This document shows, one piece after another, positions 8,060 to 16,331 of a stretch of 64,000 nt of DNA (positions are counted from its first letter, which is position 1; each line of letters begins with the position of its first letter). The stretch covers positions 6,420,501-6,484,500 of the forward strand of contig NZ_LT670844.1 of assembly GCF_900141755.1 (NCBI RefSeq), given 5' to 3'. The position numbers were made by a program, and so were the translations under genes. The notes beneath the pieces were generated by a model. The model made no database searches and had not been told where the DNA came from. It saw only the letters and a list, made by a program, of their open reading frames with translations. The DNA comes from Bradyrhizobium lablabi (GTDB lineage: Bacteria; Pseudomonadota; Alphaproteobacteria; Rhizobiales; Xanthobacteraceae).

Positions 8060-9493
8060 ATGACAACCGCCACCGCCAAGAAGCCCGCCTTCACCGACTA
8101 CATCGTCAAGGACATCTCGCTCGCCGAATTCGGCCGCAAGGAGATTTCGCTGGCCGAGACCGAGATGCCCGGCCTGATGGCGACGCGCGAGGAGTATGGC
8201 CCGAAGCAACCGCTCAAGGGCGCGCGCATCGCGGGCTCCCTGCACATGACGATCCAGACCGCAGTCCTGATCGAGACGCTGGCGGCCCTCGGCGCCGACA
8301 TCCGCTGGGTCTCCTGCAACATCTATTCGACGCAGGATCATGCCGCCGCCGCAATCGCCGCCGCCGGCATTCCGGTGTTCGCGGTGAAGGGCGAGAGCCT
8401 CAAGGAATATTGGGACTACACCGCAAAACTGTTCGACTGGCATGGCGGCGGCACGCCGAACATGATCCTCGACGACGGCGGCGACGCCACCATGCTGGTG
8501 CATCACGGGCTGCGCGCCGAGCAGGGCGACGTGAAGTTCCTGGACCAGCCGGGATCGGAAGAAGAGGAAGTGTTCTTCGCGCTGATCAAGCGACTGCTGA
8601 AAGAAAAGCCGAAAGGCTACTTCGCGGAGATCGCGAAGAACATCAAGGGCGTCTCCGAAGAGACCACCACGGGCGTGCACCGGCTCTACGAGATGGAGAA
8701 GAAGGGCACGCTGCTGTTCCCGGCGATCAACGTCAACGACAGCGTGACAAAGTCAAAATTCGACAATCTCTATGGCTGCCGTGAATCCCTGGTCGACGGC
8801 ATCCGCCGCGGCACCGACGTGATGATGTCGGGCAAGGTCGCGATGGTCGCGGGTTTCGGCGACGTCGGCAAGGGCTCTGCGGCCTCGCTGCGCCAGGCCG
8901 GCTGCCGCGTCATGGTGTCGGAAGTCGATCCGATCTGCGCGCTGCAGGCGGCGATGGAAGGCTATGAGGTCGTCACCATGGAAGACGCCGCGCCCCGCGC
9001 CGACATCTTCGTCACCGCCACCGGCAACAAGGACATCATCACCATCGAGCACATGCGCGCGATGAAGGACCGCGCCATCGTCTGCAACATCGGCCATTTC
9101 GACAACGAGATCCAGATCGCGGGCTTGCGCAATCTGAAATGGACCAACATCAAGCCGCAGGTCGACGAGATCGAGTTTCCCGACAAGCACCGCATCATCC
9201 TGTTGTCGGAGGGGCGCCTCGTGAACCTCGGCAATGCCATGGGGCATCCGAGTTTTGTGATGTCCGCATCGTTCACCAACCAGACGCTGGCGCAGATCGA
9301 ACTGTTCGCCAACAACAAGGACGGCAAGTACCAGAAGAAGGTCTATGTGCTGCCGAAGACGCTGGACGAGAAGGTCGCGCGGCTGCATCTGTCCAAGATC
9401 GGCGTCAAACTGACGAAACTTCGGCCCGACCAGGCCGACTATATCGGCGTCAAGCCGGAAGGCCCGTTCAAGGCGGATCATTACCGGTATTGA
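8060..9493 (+). CDS. ahcY: S-adenosylhomocysteine hydrolase
   Basis: 477 residues, the length of the alphaproteobacterial form. It splits S-adenosylhomocysteine into adenosine and homocysteine, using a bound NAD. Seen are [15 protein letters not shown], the [15 protein letters not shown] active-site stretch, [12 protein letters not shown], the NAD-binding [17 protein letters not shown] and the conserved C-terminal KADHYRY that reaches into the neighbouring subunit. With metK upstream and the MetE-like protein at 1.9 kb, it closes the methyl cycle. It has its own leader after the intergenic repeat; no riboswitch was recognised there. Confidence 0.97.
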   Translation: MTTATAKKPAFTDYIVKDISLAEFGRKEISLAETEMPGLMATREEYGPKQPLKGARIAGSLHMTIQTAVLIETLAALGADIRWVSCNIYSTQDHAAAAIAAAGIPVFAVKGESLKEYWDYTAKLFDWHGGGTPNMILDDGGDATMLVHHGLRAEQGDVKFLDQPGSEEEEVFFALIKRLLKEKPKGYFAEIAKNIKGVSEETTTGVHRLYEMEKKGTLLFPAINVNDSVTKSKFDNLYGCRESLVDGIRRGTDVMMSGKVAMVAGFGDVGKGSAASLRQAGCRVMVSEVDPICALQAAMEGYEVVTMEDAAPRADIFVTATGNKDIITIEHMRAMKDRAIVCNIGHFDNEIQIAGLRNLKWTNIKPQVDEIEFPDKHRIILLSEGRLVNLGNAMGHPSFVMSASFTNQTLAQIELFANNKDGKYQKKVYVLPKTLDEKVARLHLSKIGVKLTKLRPDQADYIGVKPEGPFKADHYRY

Positions 9494-9502
9494 GACTTTT
9501 AT

Positions 9503-9600
9503 CGTCATTCCGGGCGCGCTTTGTTCGCGTCCCGGAATAACGCCGAACTCAAAATACGATTTTCGTCATGCCCGGCCTTGTGCCGGGCATCCACGTCTCT
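9503..9600. repeat. Two CGTCATnCCGGG-type palindromic repeats downstream of ahcY
   Basis: Hairpin 1: ATTCCGGG (9507-9514) with CCCGGAAT (9531-9538). Hairpin 2: ATGCCCGGC (9568-9576) with GCCGGGCAT (9582-9590), ending in CATCCACGTCT, a well-known tail of this repeat class in Bradyrhizobium. The first hairpin begins only about 13 nt after the ahcY stop and may help end transcription. Confidence 0.75.
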
Positions 9601-9673
9601 ACAGTCTGCGTGTGAAGCAAAGATAGGCGGGGTGAACCCGGCGGCAAAGAGCAGGGTTCGGGAGGCCACCACC

Positions 9674-11131
9674 ATGGCAGAACATTTCGACGTGCTGATC
9701 GTCGGCGCTGGCCTGTCCGGCATCGGCGCGGGTTTTCACCTGCAGCAGAAATGTCCGGCTAAGAGCTACGTCATCCTCGAGGGCCGCGACTGCATCGGCG
9801 GCACCTGGGACCTGTTCCGCTATCCCGGCATTCGTTCCGACTCGGACATGTTCACGCTGGGCTATTCGTTCAAGCCATGGACCGAGCCGAAGGCTATCGC
9901 CGACGGCCCGCGGATTCTGAACTATGTGCGCGAGACCGCCGCTGACAACGGCATCGACAAGAAGATCCGTTTTCATCATCGGGTCAGGCGGGCGTCGTGG
10001 TTGACACCGGACACGCGCTGGACCGTGGAGGCCGAACGCCGCGTCGGCGAGGGCGACAGCGAGATCGTGCACTTCACGTGCAATTTCCTGTTCATGTGCT
10101 CGGGCTATTACAAATACGAGGAAGGTTATACGCCGGAATTTTCCGGCCGCGAGAATTTCGCAGGCCTGATCATGCATCCGCAGAAATGGCCTGAAAATCT
10201 CGACTACGCCGGAAAGCGCGTGGTGGTGATCGGCTCGGGCGCGACCGCGGTGACGCTGGTGCCGGAAATGGCGAAAGCCGCCGGCCATGTCACCATGTTG
10301 CAGCGCTCGCCGACCTATGTGGTTTCGCGCCCGGCGCAGGACCCGCTTGCCAACAAATTGCGGCGCAACCTGCCGGCAAAGCTCGCGTATCATCTGATCC
10401 GCTGGCGCAACGTGATGTGGGGGATGTATTTCTTCCAGCTTTCCAGGCGTCAGCCGGCGCGGGTCAAGCAATTGATCCTCGGCGGCGTCCGGATGGCGCT
10501 CGGCCCGGACTACGATATCGCCACCCATTTCACGCCGCGTTACAATCCCTGGGACCAGAGGCTGTGCCTGGTGCCCGATGGCGATCTGTTCAACGCCATA
10601 AGGGAGAAGCGCGCCTCCGTCGTGACCAGCGAGATCGACAGCTTCACCCAAAACGGCATCCGGCTGAAGGATGGCAGCGAACTCGAGGCCGACATCATCG
10701 TCACCGCCACCGGTCTCGTTCTGCAGGTGCTCGGCGGCATGGAGGTTGCCGTCGACGGCCGCGCGGTCGATTTTTCAAAAACGCTGAACTACAAGGGCAT
10801 GATGTATTCGGACGTGCCCAATCTCGCCTCCTCGTTCGGCTACACCAACGCGTCGTGGACGCTGAAATGCGACCTGACCTGCGAATATGTCTGCCGCCTG
10901 ATCAATTACATGGACCGGCACGGCTACAAGCAATGTGTGCCGCACAACGTCGACCCCACCATTACCGAATTGCCGTCGCTGGATTTCTCCTCCGGCTACG
11001 TGCAGCGCTCGATCGCGAAAATGCCGAAGCAAGGCTCGAAGCGGCCGTGGCGGCTCTATCAGAACTACGCGCTCGATATCGTCAGCTTGCGTTTCGGCAA
11101 GGTCGATGACGGGGTGATGCGGTATTCGTGA
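9674..11131 (+). CDS. EthA-like flavin-containing Baeyer-Villiger monooxygenase
   Basis: 485 residues from the ATG at 9674, preceded by GGAGG at 9661-9665. It has two Rossmann sites: FAD-binding GAGLSGIG (residues 11-18) and NADPH-binding VVVIGSGATAVT. Long stretches such as GGTWDLFRYPGIRSDSDM, YNPWDQRLCLVP and GYTNASWTLK closely follow mycobacterial EthA, the monooxygenase that activates ethionamide. It should oxidise ketones to esters, or thioamide/sulfide sulfur. Genes downstream do not form an obvious ketone degradation operon, so the natural substrate is open. It is flanked upstream by intergenic repeats. Confidence 0.88.
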   Translation: MAEHFDVLIVGAGLSGIGAGFHLQQKCPAKSYVILEGRDCIGGTWDLFRYPGIRSDSDMFTLGYSFKPWTEPKAIADGPRILNYVRETAADNGIDKKIRFHHRVRRASWLTPDTRWTVEAERRVGEGDSEIVHFTCNFLFMCSGYYKYEEGYTPEFSGRENFAGLIMHPQKWPENLDYAGKRVVVIGSGATAVTLVPEMAKAAGHVTMLQRSPTYVVSRPAQDPLANKLRRNLPAKLAYHLIRWRNVMWGMYFFQLSRRQPARVKQLILGGVRMALGPDYDIATHFTPRYNPWDQRLCLVPDGDLFNAIREKRASVVTSEIDSFTQNGIRLKDGSELEADIIVTATGLVLQVLGGMEVAVDGRAVDFSKTLNYKGMMYSDVPNLASSFGYTNASWTLKCDLTCEYVCRLINYMDRHGYKQCVPHNVDPTITELPSLDFSSGYVQRSIAKMPKQGSKRPWRLYQNYALDIVSLRFGKVDDGVMRYS

Positions 11132-11267
11132 GCGCGCGACATGTGCTAACGCGGGCCATGCGTTGTTTCACGTATTCGCCCGGGCAGTCGAATCGGCCAC
11201 CTTGGGAGACAGTTAACGCCGTATTAACAGGTCAATTGTAAGCTGGGCGGTCAAGGTATCCGACACC

Positions 11268-11435
11268 ATGAGAAAGCCAATGGACGCCCAGAGAATTGCC
11301 GTTGATGCCGTGGTCGCGCTGACCGATTGCGATCGCGAGCAGGTCACAGCCTTCATCCGCAGGCTTTATCTGGCCGGCGTGAAGGACCCCAAGCGGTTGA
11401 CGTTCAAGGGTCTGCAGGCGATGGCGCGGGGCTGA
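11268..11435 (+). CDS. Small hypothetical protein (55 aa)
   Basis: ATG at 11268 to TGA at 11435 gives 55 residues, beginning MRKPMDAQRIAVDAVVALTD and ending LTFKGLQAMARG. It is helical-looking and charged, with no signal peptide or membrane segment. The codon pattern is GC-rich at third positions as in neighbouring genes, which favours a real gene, but no strong Shine-Dalgarno is evident. A second in-frame ATG is at 11280. No family recognised. Confidence 0.5.
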   Translation: MRKPMDAQRIAVDAVVALTDCDREQVTAFIRRLYLAGVKDPKRLTFKGLQAMARG

Positions 11436-11457
11436 TAGCCCGCCTCTGATCCAACGC

Positions 11458-11591
11458 CGTCATCGCCGGGCATAGCCGTCTGAAGGACGGCGTCGCTTCC
11501 GCTCGCCTATGACCCGGCCATCCACGTCTTTGTCTATTCGTGAAAGAAGAAGACGTGGATCATCGGGACAACAAAAACCCGGTGATGACGC
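11458..11591. repeat. Degenerate CGTCAT...CCGGG...CACGTCTT intergenic repeat
   Basis: The segment starts GCCGTCATCGCCGGGCATAG and ends in the imperfect complement of that start (ACCCGGTGATGACG). Inside, a CCACGTCTT (11522-11530) faces AAGACGTGG (11550-11558). It is related to the repeat at 9563-9600 and separates two convergent genes. Confidence 0.65.
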
Positions 11592-11617
11592 CTCTCTTGT
11601 TGTCAGACGGATGAAAC

Positions 11618-12964
11618 CTACGCCGCAGCCGCGATCGATTTCAAAAAGCCGTCGATCTCGGCCTGCAGGCTGGTGGTCGAATCCGACAATTGCTTCGCCG
11701 ATGACAATAGCTGGTTCGATGCCGCGCCGGTCTGGGTGGCGCCGTGGCTGACTTCGGCGATGGTGCCCGCGACCTGCGAGGTGCCTGAGGCTGTGCGCTG
11801 GATATTGCCGGAAATTTCCTGGGTAGCGGCGCCCTGTTGCTCGATCGCCGCCGAAATCGCGCCGGTGATCTCCGAAATCTTGCCGATGGTCGAAGAGATC
11901 GTCTTGATCGAGCCGACCGCCTCCGCGGTCGCGGTCTGCATGCCCGCGATCTGGATGCCGATTTCGTCGGTGGCCTTGGCGGTCTGGCTGGCGAGCGCCT
12001 TGACCTCTTGCGCCACCACCGCAAAGCCGCGGCCGGCTTCGCCCGCGCGCGCCGCCTCGATGGTGGCATTGAGCGCCAGAAGATTGGTCTGCTCGGCCAC
12101 TGAAGTGATCAGCTTGACCACGTCGCCGATCCGGCTCGCCGCCTGCGACAGCGCGTTGATGCGCGCGTTGGTTTCGTCGGCCTGCTGCACGGCGCTGGCG
12201 GAGACGCGGTTGGATTCCTGGACCTGCTTCGAAATCTCGCGCACCGAGCTTGCCAGTTGCTCGGTCGCCGACGCCACCGATTGCACGTTGCTGGAGGCTT
12301 CCTCGGAGGCATTGGCGACCACGGCGGCAAGCCGCGTGGTGTTGCCGGCATTGTCGGTCAGCGCGCGCGCCGTACGTTCCAACTCGCTGGACGCGGTCGA
12401 CAGCGAAGTAGTGATGGCACCGAAGCGGTCGCTGGCTTGTGCGATGGCATCCTTGCGCGCCTGACGGTTGGAGCCGAAGTAGATCGCGACGACGTTTTCG
12501 GTGTCCAGCATGTTGGCTTTGGCGATGGCGCTCTGCATCTGCGCCTTCTTGTCGCGCGCGGCCTGCGCGGCGCGGCCCGACGACGGAACCCCGACTTCGG
12601 CCTCGACCGCCTTCATCAACTCGCTAGCAACGAACATCAGTCGGCAGCCGACATACCATTGCGGCGCGACGCGGGCGCGCTGGTTGAACTCGCAGAAGCG
12701 CGCGATCGAACCCAAATAGGCGAGGCCGAAATCGCCGCCGCCGATCAGGTCCCAGTGTTGCAGCTGCAGGCGGATGGCTTCCGCCATCGCGCCGTCCTTG
12801 AAGATGCCCGAGGTCGGATCGTGCCGCCGAACCTTGTCATAGAACCGCGCGAGAATTCCAGGCAGCGATTTTGCGAAAAACGGCCGCATCTCGCGCAGCG
12901 TCGCCCGGATCGGCTCGTCGATCTCGAGCAACTCGAGGCGGATCGCGTTCCAGTCGGGGGTCAT
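11618..12964 (-). CDS. Soluble globin-coupled methyl-accepting chemotaxis protein (aerotaxis-type)
   Basis: 448 residues with no membrane segment. Residues about 1-160 fit a protoglobin sensor: [15 protein letters not shown], candidate haem-binding H70 in LQLQHW, and [12 protein letters not shown], the P-x-WYIG element of globin-coupled sensors. The rest is an MCP signalling domain with the invariant hairpin tip [24 protein letters not shown]. It is predicted to sense O2 or another gas through haem and pass the signal to CheA/CheW, as HemAT does. No che genes are in this window. It is transcribed alone. Confidence 0.88.
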   Translation of the reverse strand: MTPDWNAIRLELLEIDEPIRATLREMRPFFAKSLPGILARFYDKVRRHDPTSGIFKDGAMAEAIRLQLQHWDLIGGGDFGLAYLGSIARFCEFNQRARVAPQWYVGCRLMFVASELMKAVEAEVGVPSSGRAAQAARDKKAQMQSAIAKANMLDTENVVAIYFGSNRQARKDAIAQASDRFGAITTSLSTASSELERTARALTDNAGNTTRLAAVVANASEEASSNVQSVASATEQLASSVREISKQVQESNRVSASAVQQADETNARINALSQAASRIGDVVKLITSVAEQTNLLALNATIEAARAGEAGRGFAVVAQEVKALASQTAKATDEIGIQIAGMQTATAEAVGSIKTISSTIGKISEITGAISAAIEQQGAATQEISGNIQRTASGTSQVAGTIAEVSHGATQTGAASNQLLSSAKQLSDSTTSLQAEIDGFLKSIAAAA

Positions 12965-13073
12965 CGGCGGCTCCAGCGCGGGGATCTTCGCTAGCAGCCT
13001 GCCTAATTTGCTTATGGTTAACGGATTGCGAGTTTCTAGGTAGTTCTACTGAGACGCGCTCGAATTTGGACGC

Positions 13074-13103
13074 AAAAAAGGCCCCGGACGGGGGTCCGGG
13101 GCC
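13074..13103 (-). terminator. Rho-independent terminator of the FAH-family hydrolase gene
   Basis: On the minus strand a perfect 10-bp stem, GGCCCCGGAC with GTCCGGGGCC (13080-13089 and 13094-13103), with a 4-nt loop, is followed by TTTTTT (13079-13074). It lies about 30 nt beyond the stop of the minus-strand gene at 13135. Confidence 0.88.
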
Positions 13104-13134
13104 TCTATTTTCGCGTTTGCTCGCCTTAGGGCGC

Positions 13135-13842
13135 TTACTGTGCCGCGGGCTTGCCGATCGTGACCTTCAAGGTGCCGACGCCATCGACCCCGCATTCGAT
13201 TTTGTCGCCGGGCGAGAGCGCCGCGACGCCGGCCGGCGTCCCCGTCATGATGATATCGCCGGCTCCGAGCGAAACCTGCTCCGACAGTTTGGCGATGATC
13301 TCCGGCACGCTCCAGATCAACTCGGTGAGGTCGCCCGCCTGCCGCTCGGTGCCATTGACCGAGAGCCAGATCTTGCCTTTTGCCGGATGGCCGATTTTCG
13401 AGGCCGGCTGCAGCGCGCCGCAGGGCGCGGAATGGTCGAACGATTTGCCGACTTCCCACGGCCGCTCTTTCTTGCGCGCGGCAAGCTGCAGGTCGCGGCG
13501 GGTGAGGTCGATGCCGACGCCATAGCCGTAGACGTGGTCGAGCGCCTTGTCGGCCGGAATATTGAGGCCGCCGCTCTTCATCGCCACGATCAACTCGACC
13601 TCGTGATGCAGGTCCTTGGTCAGCGGCGGGTAGGGAATGGTGGCGCCGTCGGGCTCCAGCATGTCGGCATGCTTGGCGAAGAAAAACGGCGGCGCCCGCT
13701 CGTCATTTCCCATCTCGCGGATGTGCTCGAGATAATTGCGCCCGACGCACCAGATGCGGCGCACCGGAAACGATTTTGTGTCGCCGGCAACCGGGATCGA
13801 AGCCTGCGGCGGGGCCGGGATGACGAAGGATGTGGCGTTCAT
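13135..13842 (-). CDS. Fumarylacetoacetate hydrolase family protein (fumarylpyruvate hydrolase-like)
   Basis: 235 residues, the length of single-domain FAH proteins. The metal site is visible as E81 and E83 (HHEVEL) and D112 (GVGIDLTRRD). GRNYLEH, a Lys in EVGKSFDHSAP and the C-terminal TGTPAGVAALSPGD are also hallmarks. Family members hydrolyse C-C bonds of fumarylpyruvate or acylpyruvates in aromatic (gentisate, homogentisate) breakdown, or decarboxylate oxaloacetate. No aromatic pathway genes are adjacent, so the substrate is not assigned. It ends in a strong terminator. Confidence 0.85.
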   Translation of the reverse strand: MNATSFVIPAPPQASIPVAGDTKSFPVRRIWCVGRNYLEHIREMGNDERAPPFFFAKHADMLEPDGATIPYPPLTKDLHHEVELIVAMKSGGLNIPADKALDHVYGYGVGIDLTRRDLQLAARKKERPWEVGKSFDHSAPCGALQPASKIGHPAKGKIWLSVNGTERQAGDLTELIWSVPEIIAKLSEQVSLGAGDIIMTGTPAGVAALSPGDKIECGVDGVGTLKVTIGKPAAQ

Positions 13843-13958
13843 GAAAAGGAGGCCTGAATGGGTTAAGGAGGGAGGACGGGTCGTATTTACGCGATTGCGC
13901 CTATCGGGGCTAGTGCTGGGGAACAGTAACGAGCGGTGAAATCCGGGAGGTCACGTCC

Positions 13959-15134
13959 TTGAAGAAATGGGTTTTGATTGGTCTTGCCCTGGTCGTTGCT
14001 GTTCTGATCGTTGCCGGTGTTCGCTTTTTCGCGACTACGCCGGGCAAGATCGACCGGTCGCAGAACAAGATCGAGCCGGTTCCGCTGAGCATCACTCCGG
14101 CAGCGCAGGCGCTGCAGTCGACGCTTGACGTGGCCGACATGCATGCCGACAGTTTGTTGTGGAAGCGCGAATTGCTGACGCGATCGGATCGTGGGCATAT
14201 CGACCTGCCGCGCTTGATCGAGGGGCACTACGCGCTCCAGGTCTTCTCGTCGGTGACAAAATCGCCCCAGGGGCAGAATTACGACTCCAACGGCGCCGAC
14301 AGCGACACCATCACGAACCTGGCCATCATCGACCTGCAACCGCCGAGGACATGGACTTCGCTGCTCGAACGTTCGCTGTGGCATGCGGAAAAACTCCGGA
14401 GTTTTGCCGAACGGTCGGGCGGACGGCTGCGACTGATCCGTGCTCCATCGGACATCGATCGCCTGCTTGCCGACCGAAAAAACGGGGATCAGGCGGTTGG
14501 CGGAATGCTGTCGATCGAAGGCTTGCAGGATATCGAGGGCAACATCGCCAATCTGGATGTGCTCTGCGCCGCCGGCTTCAGAATGGCGGGCCTTGCGCAC
14601 TTCTTCGACAATGACGTCGCGGGGTCCATGCATGGTGTCGGAAAAGGCGGGCTGACACCGCTCGGCCGCCAGGTCGTGCGCCGGATGGAGACTCTGGGAA
14701 TGATTGTCGATCTGGCGCATGCCAGTCATGCGACGGTTGCCGAGGTGCTGGCGATGGCCACGCGTCCGCTTGTCTTCAGCCATGGCGGCGTCCAGGCGAC
14801 TTGCAAGGTCAATCGCAATCTGACCGACGAGGAAATCACGGGTGTTGCCAAGACCGGCGGCGTGATCGGCATTGGCTATTGGAAAGGGGCAATCTGCTCG
14901 ACTGATCCCAAGGACGCGGCGCGAGCCATTGCCCATGTCCGCGATCTCGTTGGCATTGATCACGTCGGGCTTGGTTCGGACTTCGACGGTTCGACAACCA
15001 CGGGCTTTGACGCGAGCCAGGTCGTCGCCGTAACTCAAGCCCTCTTGAATATCGGCTTTTCGGAGACCGACATACGGAAGGTCACGGGCGGCAATGTCTT
15101 GCGTGTCCTGCGCGCTGGAATCGTCCCGCCCTAG
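13959..15134 (+). CDS. Membrane-anchored M19 (renal) dipeptidase
   Basis: 391 residues from a TTG start at 13959, supported by CCGGGAGG just upstream (13943-13950). An N-terminal membrane anchor or uncleaved signal (about 5-27, WVLIGLALVVAVLIVAGVRF) is followed by the peptidase M19 fold. Zinc site residues visible are H62 and D64 (DMHAD), the bridging Glu in LSIEGLQ, His in VDLAHAS and FSHGG, and Asp in GLGSDFDG. It likely faces the periplasm and cleaves dipeptides, possibly including D-amino-acid ones from cell wall. No operon partner is obvious. Confidence 0.88.
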   Translation: MKKWVLIGLALVVAVLIVAGVRFFATTPGKIDRSQNKIEPVPLSITPAAQALQSTLDVADMHADSLLWKRELLTRSDRGHIDLPRLIEGHYALQVFSSVTKSPQGQNYDSNGADSDTITNLAIIDLQPPRTWTSLLERSLWHAEKLRSFAERSGGRLRLIRAPSDIDRLLADRKNGDQAVGGMLSIEGLQDIEGNIANLDVLCAAGFRMAGLAHFFDNDVAGSMHGVGKGGLTPLGRQVVRRMETLGMIVDLAHASHATVAEVLAMATRPLVFSHGGVQATCKVNRNLTDEEITGVAKTGGVIGIGYWKGAICSTDPKDAARAIAHVRDLVGIDHVGLGSDFDGSTTTGFDASQVVAVTQALLNIGFSETDIRKVTGGNVLRVLRAGIVPP

Positions 15135-15347
15135 GTCGAGTTCCGCAGTGAGCCGGCCAGGTCTCGCGTCCAGCCATGCTGCTAAGACCAGGTGCCTGAT
15201 GAAATAAAATTTGAATTGTCGCGGCAGCGAAAGTGCGCTCCCTCCCGCCTCGCGTTTCTTGTTTGGACGCTTCCACCCCGGATCGGCTTTTGCTAAATAC
15301 GTCCGGACCACGGGAGTATTGGGGGACCAGGGTCATAGGAACGGGAT

Positions 15348-16277
15348 ATGCTGAAACAGCTTCTCGCGCCACAGTTTGTCGGCATTTATGTCATCGCGGC
15401 GTGCACCATGTACGTCCATTTCCGTGGTCGTGAGCCCCTTCGGGTCGGGCGTCAACTCGGCGATCACTCGACGCTCCTCGCCCCTTACAATGTACTGATG
15501 TACGCGGGTTCGGCGGTTCCGAACGAGCCGGTGATCTCGGTCGACCGCTTTCCCGAACTGGCAAGACTTCAGGACAATTGGGAGACGATCCGTGACGAAG
15601 CGGTAAAGCTGTTCGACGAGGGTTTTATACGGGCAGCAGCAACCAACAACGACTGGGGATTTTATTCGTTCTTCAAGAGCGGTTGGAAGCGCTTTTATCT
15701 CAAATGGTACGACGACTTTCTGCCTTCGGCACGCGCGCTGTGCCCGAAGACAGTTGAGCTACTGAACTCGATTCCGAGCGTCCACGGCGCCATGTTTGCA
15801 TTGCTGCCGCCCGGAGGAAAGCTTGGCGCGCACCGTGATCCGTTCGCCGGCTCATTGCGTTATCACCTCGGATTGATCACCCCCAATTCGGACAAATGCC
15901 GAATCCTGGTCGATGGCGTGGAATGCGTTTGGCGCGACGGGCAGGCTTTCATGTTCGACGAGACCTTCATCCACAGCGCTGAGAATGCGACCGATCAAAC
16001 TCGAATCATCCTGTTCTGCGATGTTGAACGGCCGATGAAGTACGCCCCTTTGACCGCGATCAACCGTTACGTAAGCCATCACATCGTCAAGGCGTCTGCT
16101 ACCCAGAATGTGGACGGCGAGCATGTCGGCGTGCTCAACAAGGTGTTCGGCTGGCTCTACGAGATCCATTTGGCCGGACGCCGCGTCAAACAATGGAACC
16201 GCAAAGTCTATTACGCGCTCAAATATGCCCTGACCCTTGCCGTTCTTGGCCTCATAGTCGCGTCCGCTCTCAGTTGA
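15348..16277 (+). CDS. lpxO: LpxO-like aspartyl/asparaginyl beta-hydroxylase (lipid A hydroxylase)
   Basis: 309 residues. Short hydrophobic segments lie at both ends (about 5-22 and 285-308), as in LpxO. The Fe(II)/2-oxoglutarate site is seen as H162 and D164 (LGAHRDPF) and H209 (ETFIHSAEN), with a downstream Arg (QTRIILFCD) to bind 2-oxoglutarate. LpxO adds a 2-hydroxyl to the secondary acyl chain of lipid A at the inner membrane. The neighbouring MsbA-like exporter and core genes fit this role, but related hydroxylases act on other lipids, so the exact acceptor is inferred. Confidence 0.85.
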   Translation: MLKQLLAPQFVGIYVIAACTMYVHFRGREPLRVGRQLGDHSTLLAPYNVLMYAGSAVPNEPVISVDRFPELARLQDNWETIRDEAVKLFDEGFIRAAATNNDWGFYSFFKSGWKRFYLKWYDDFLPSARALCPKTVELLNSIPSVHGAMFALLPPGGKLGAHRDPFAGSLRYHLGLITPNSDKCRILVDGVECVWRDGQAFMFDETFIHSAENATDQTRIILFCDVERPMKYAPLTAINRYVSHHIVKASATQNVDGEHVGVLNKVFGWLYEIHLAGRRVKQWNRKVYYALKYALTLAVLGLIVASALS

Positions 16278-16331
16278 TGGGACAAAACGGCTTTTGCCCG
16301 GCGGGCCTGCGGAAGAAGTTCGATCGAAGCT

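Noticed and set aside
3033..11591. Insertion sequences around the small repeats
   Set aside because: The repeats at 3.0, 5.0, 7.8, 9.5 and 11.5 kb lack transposase ORFs and are typical short intergenic elements; no IS or transposase was recognised anywhere in the window.
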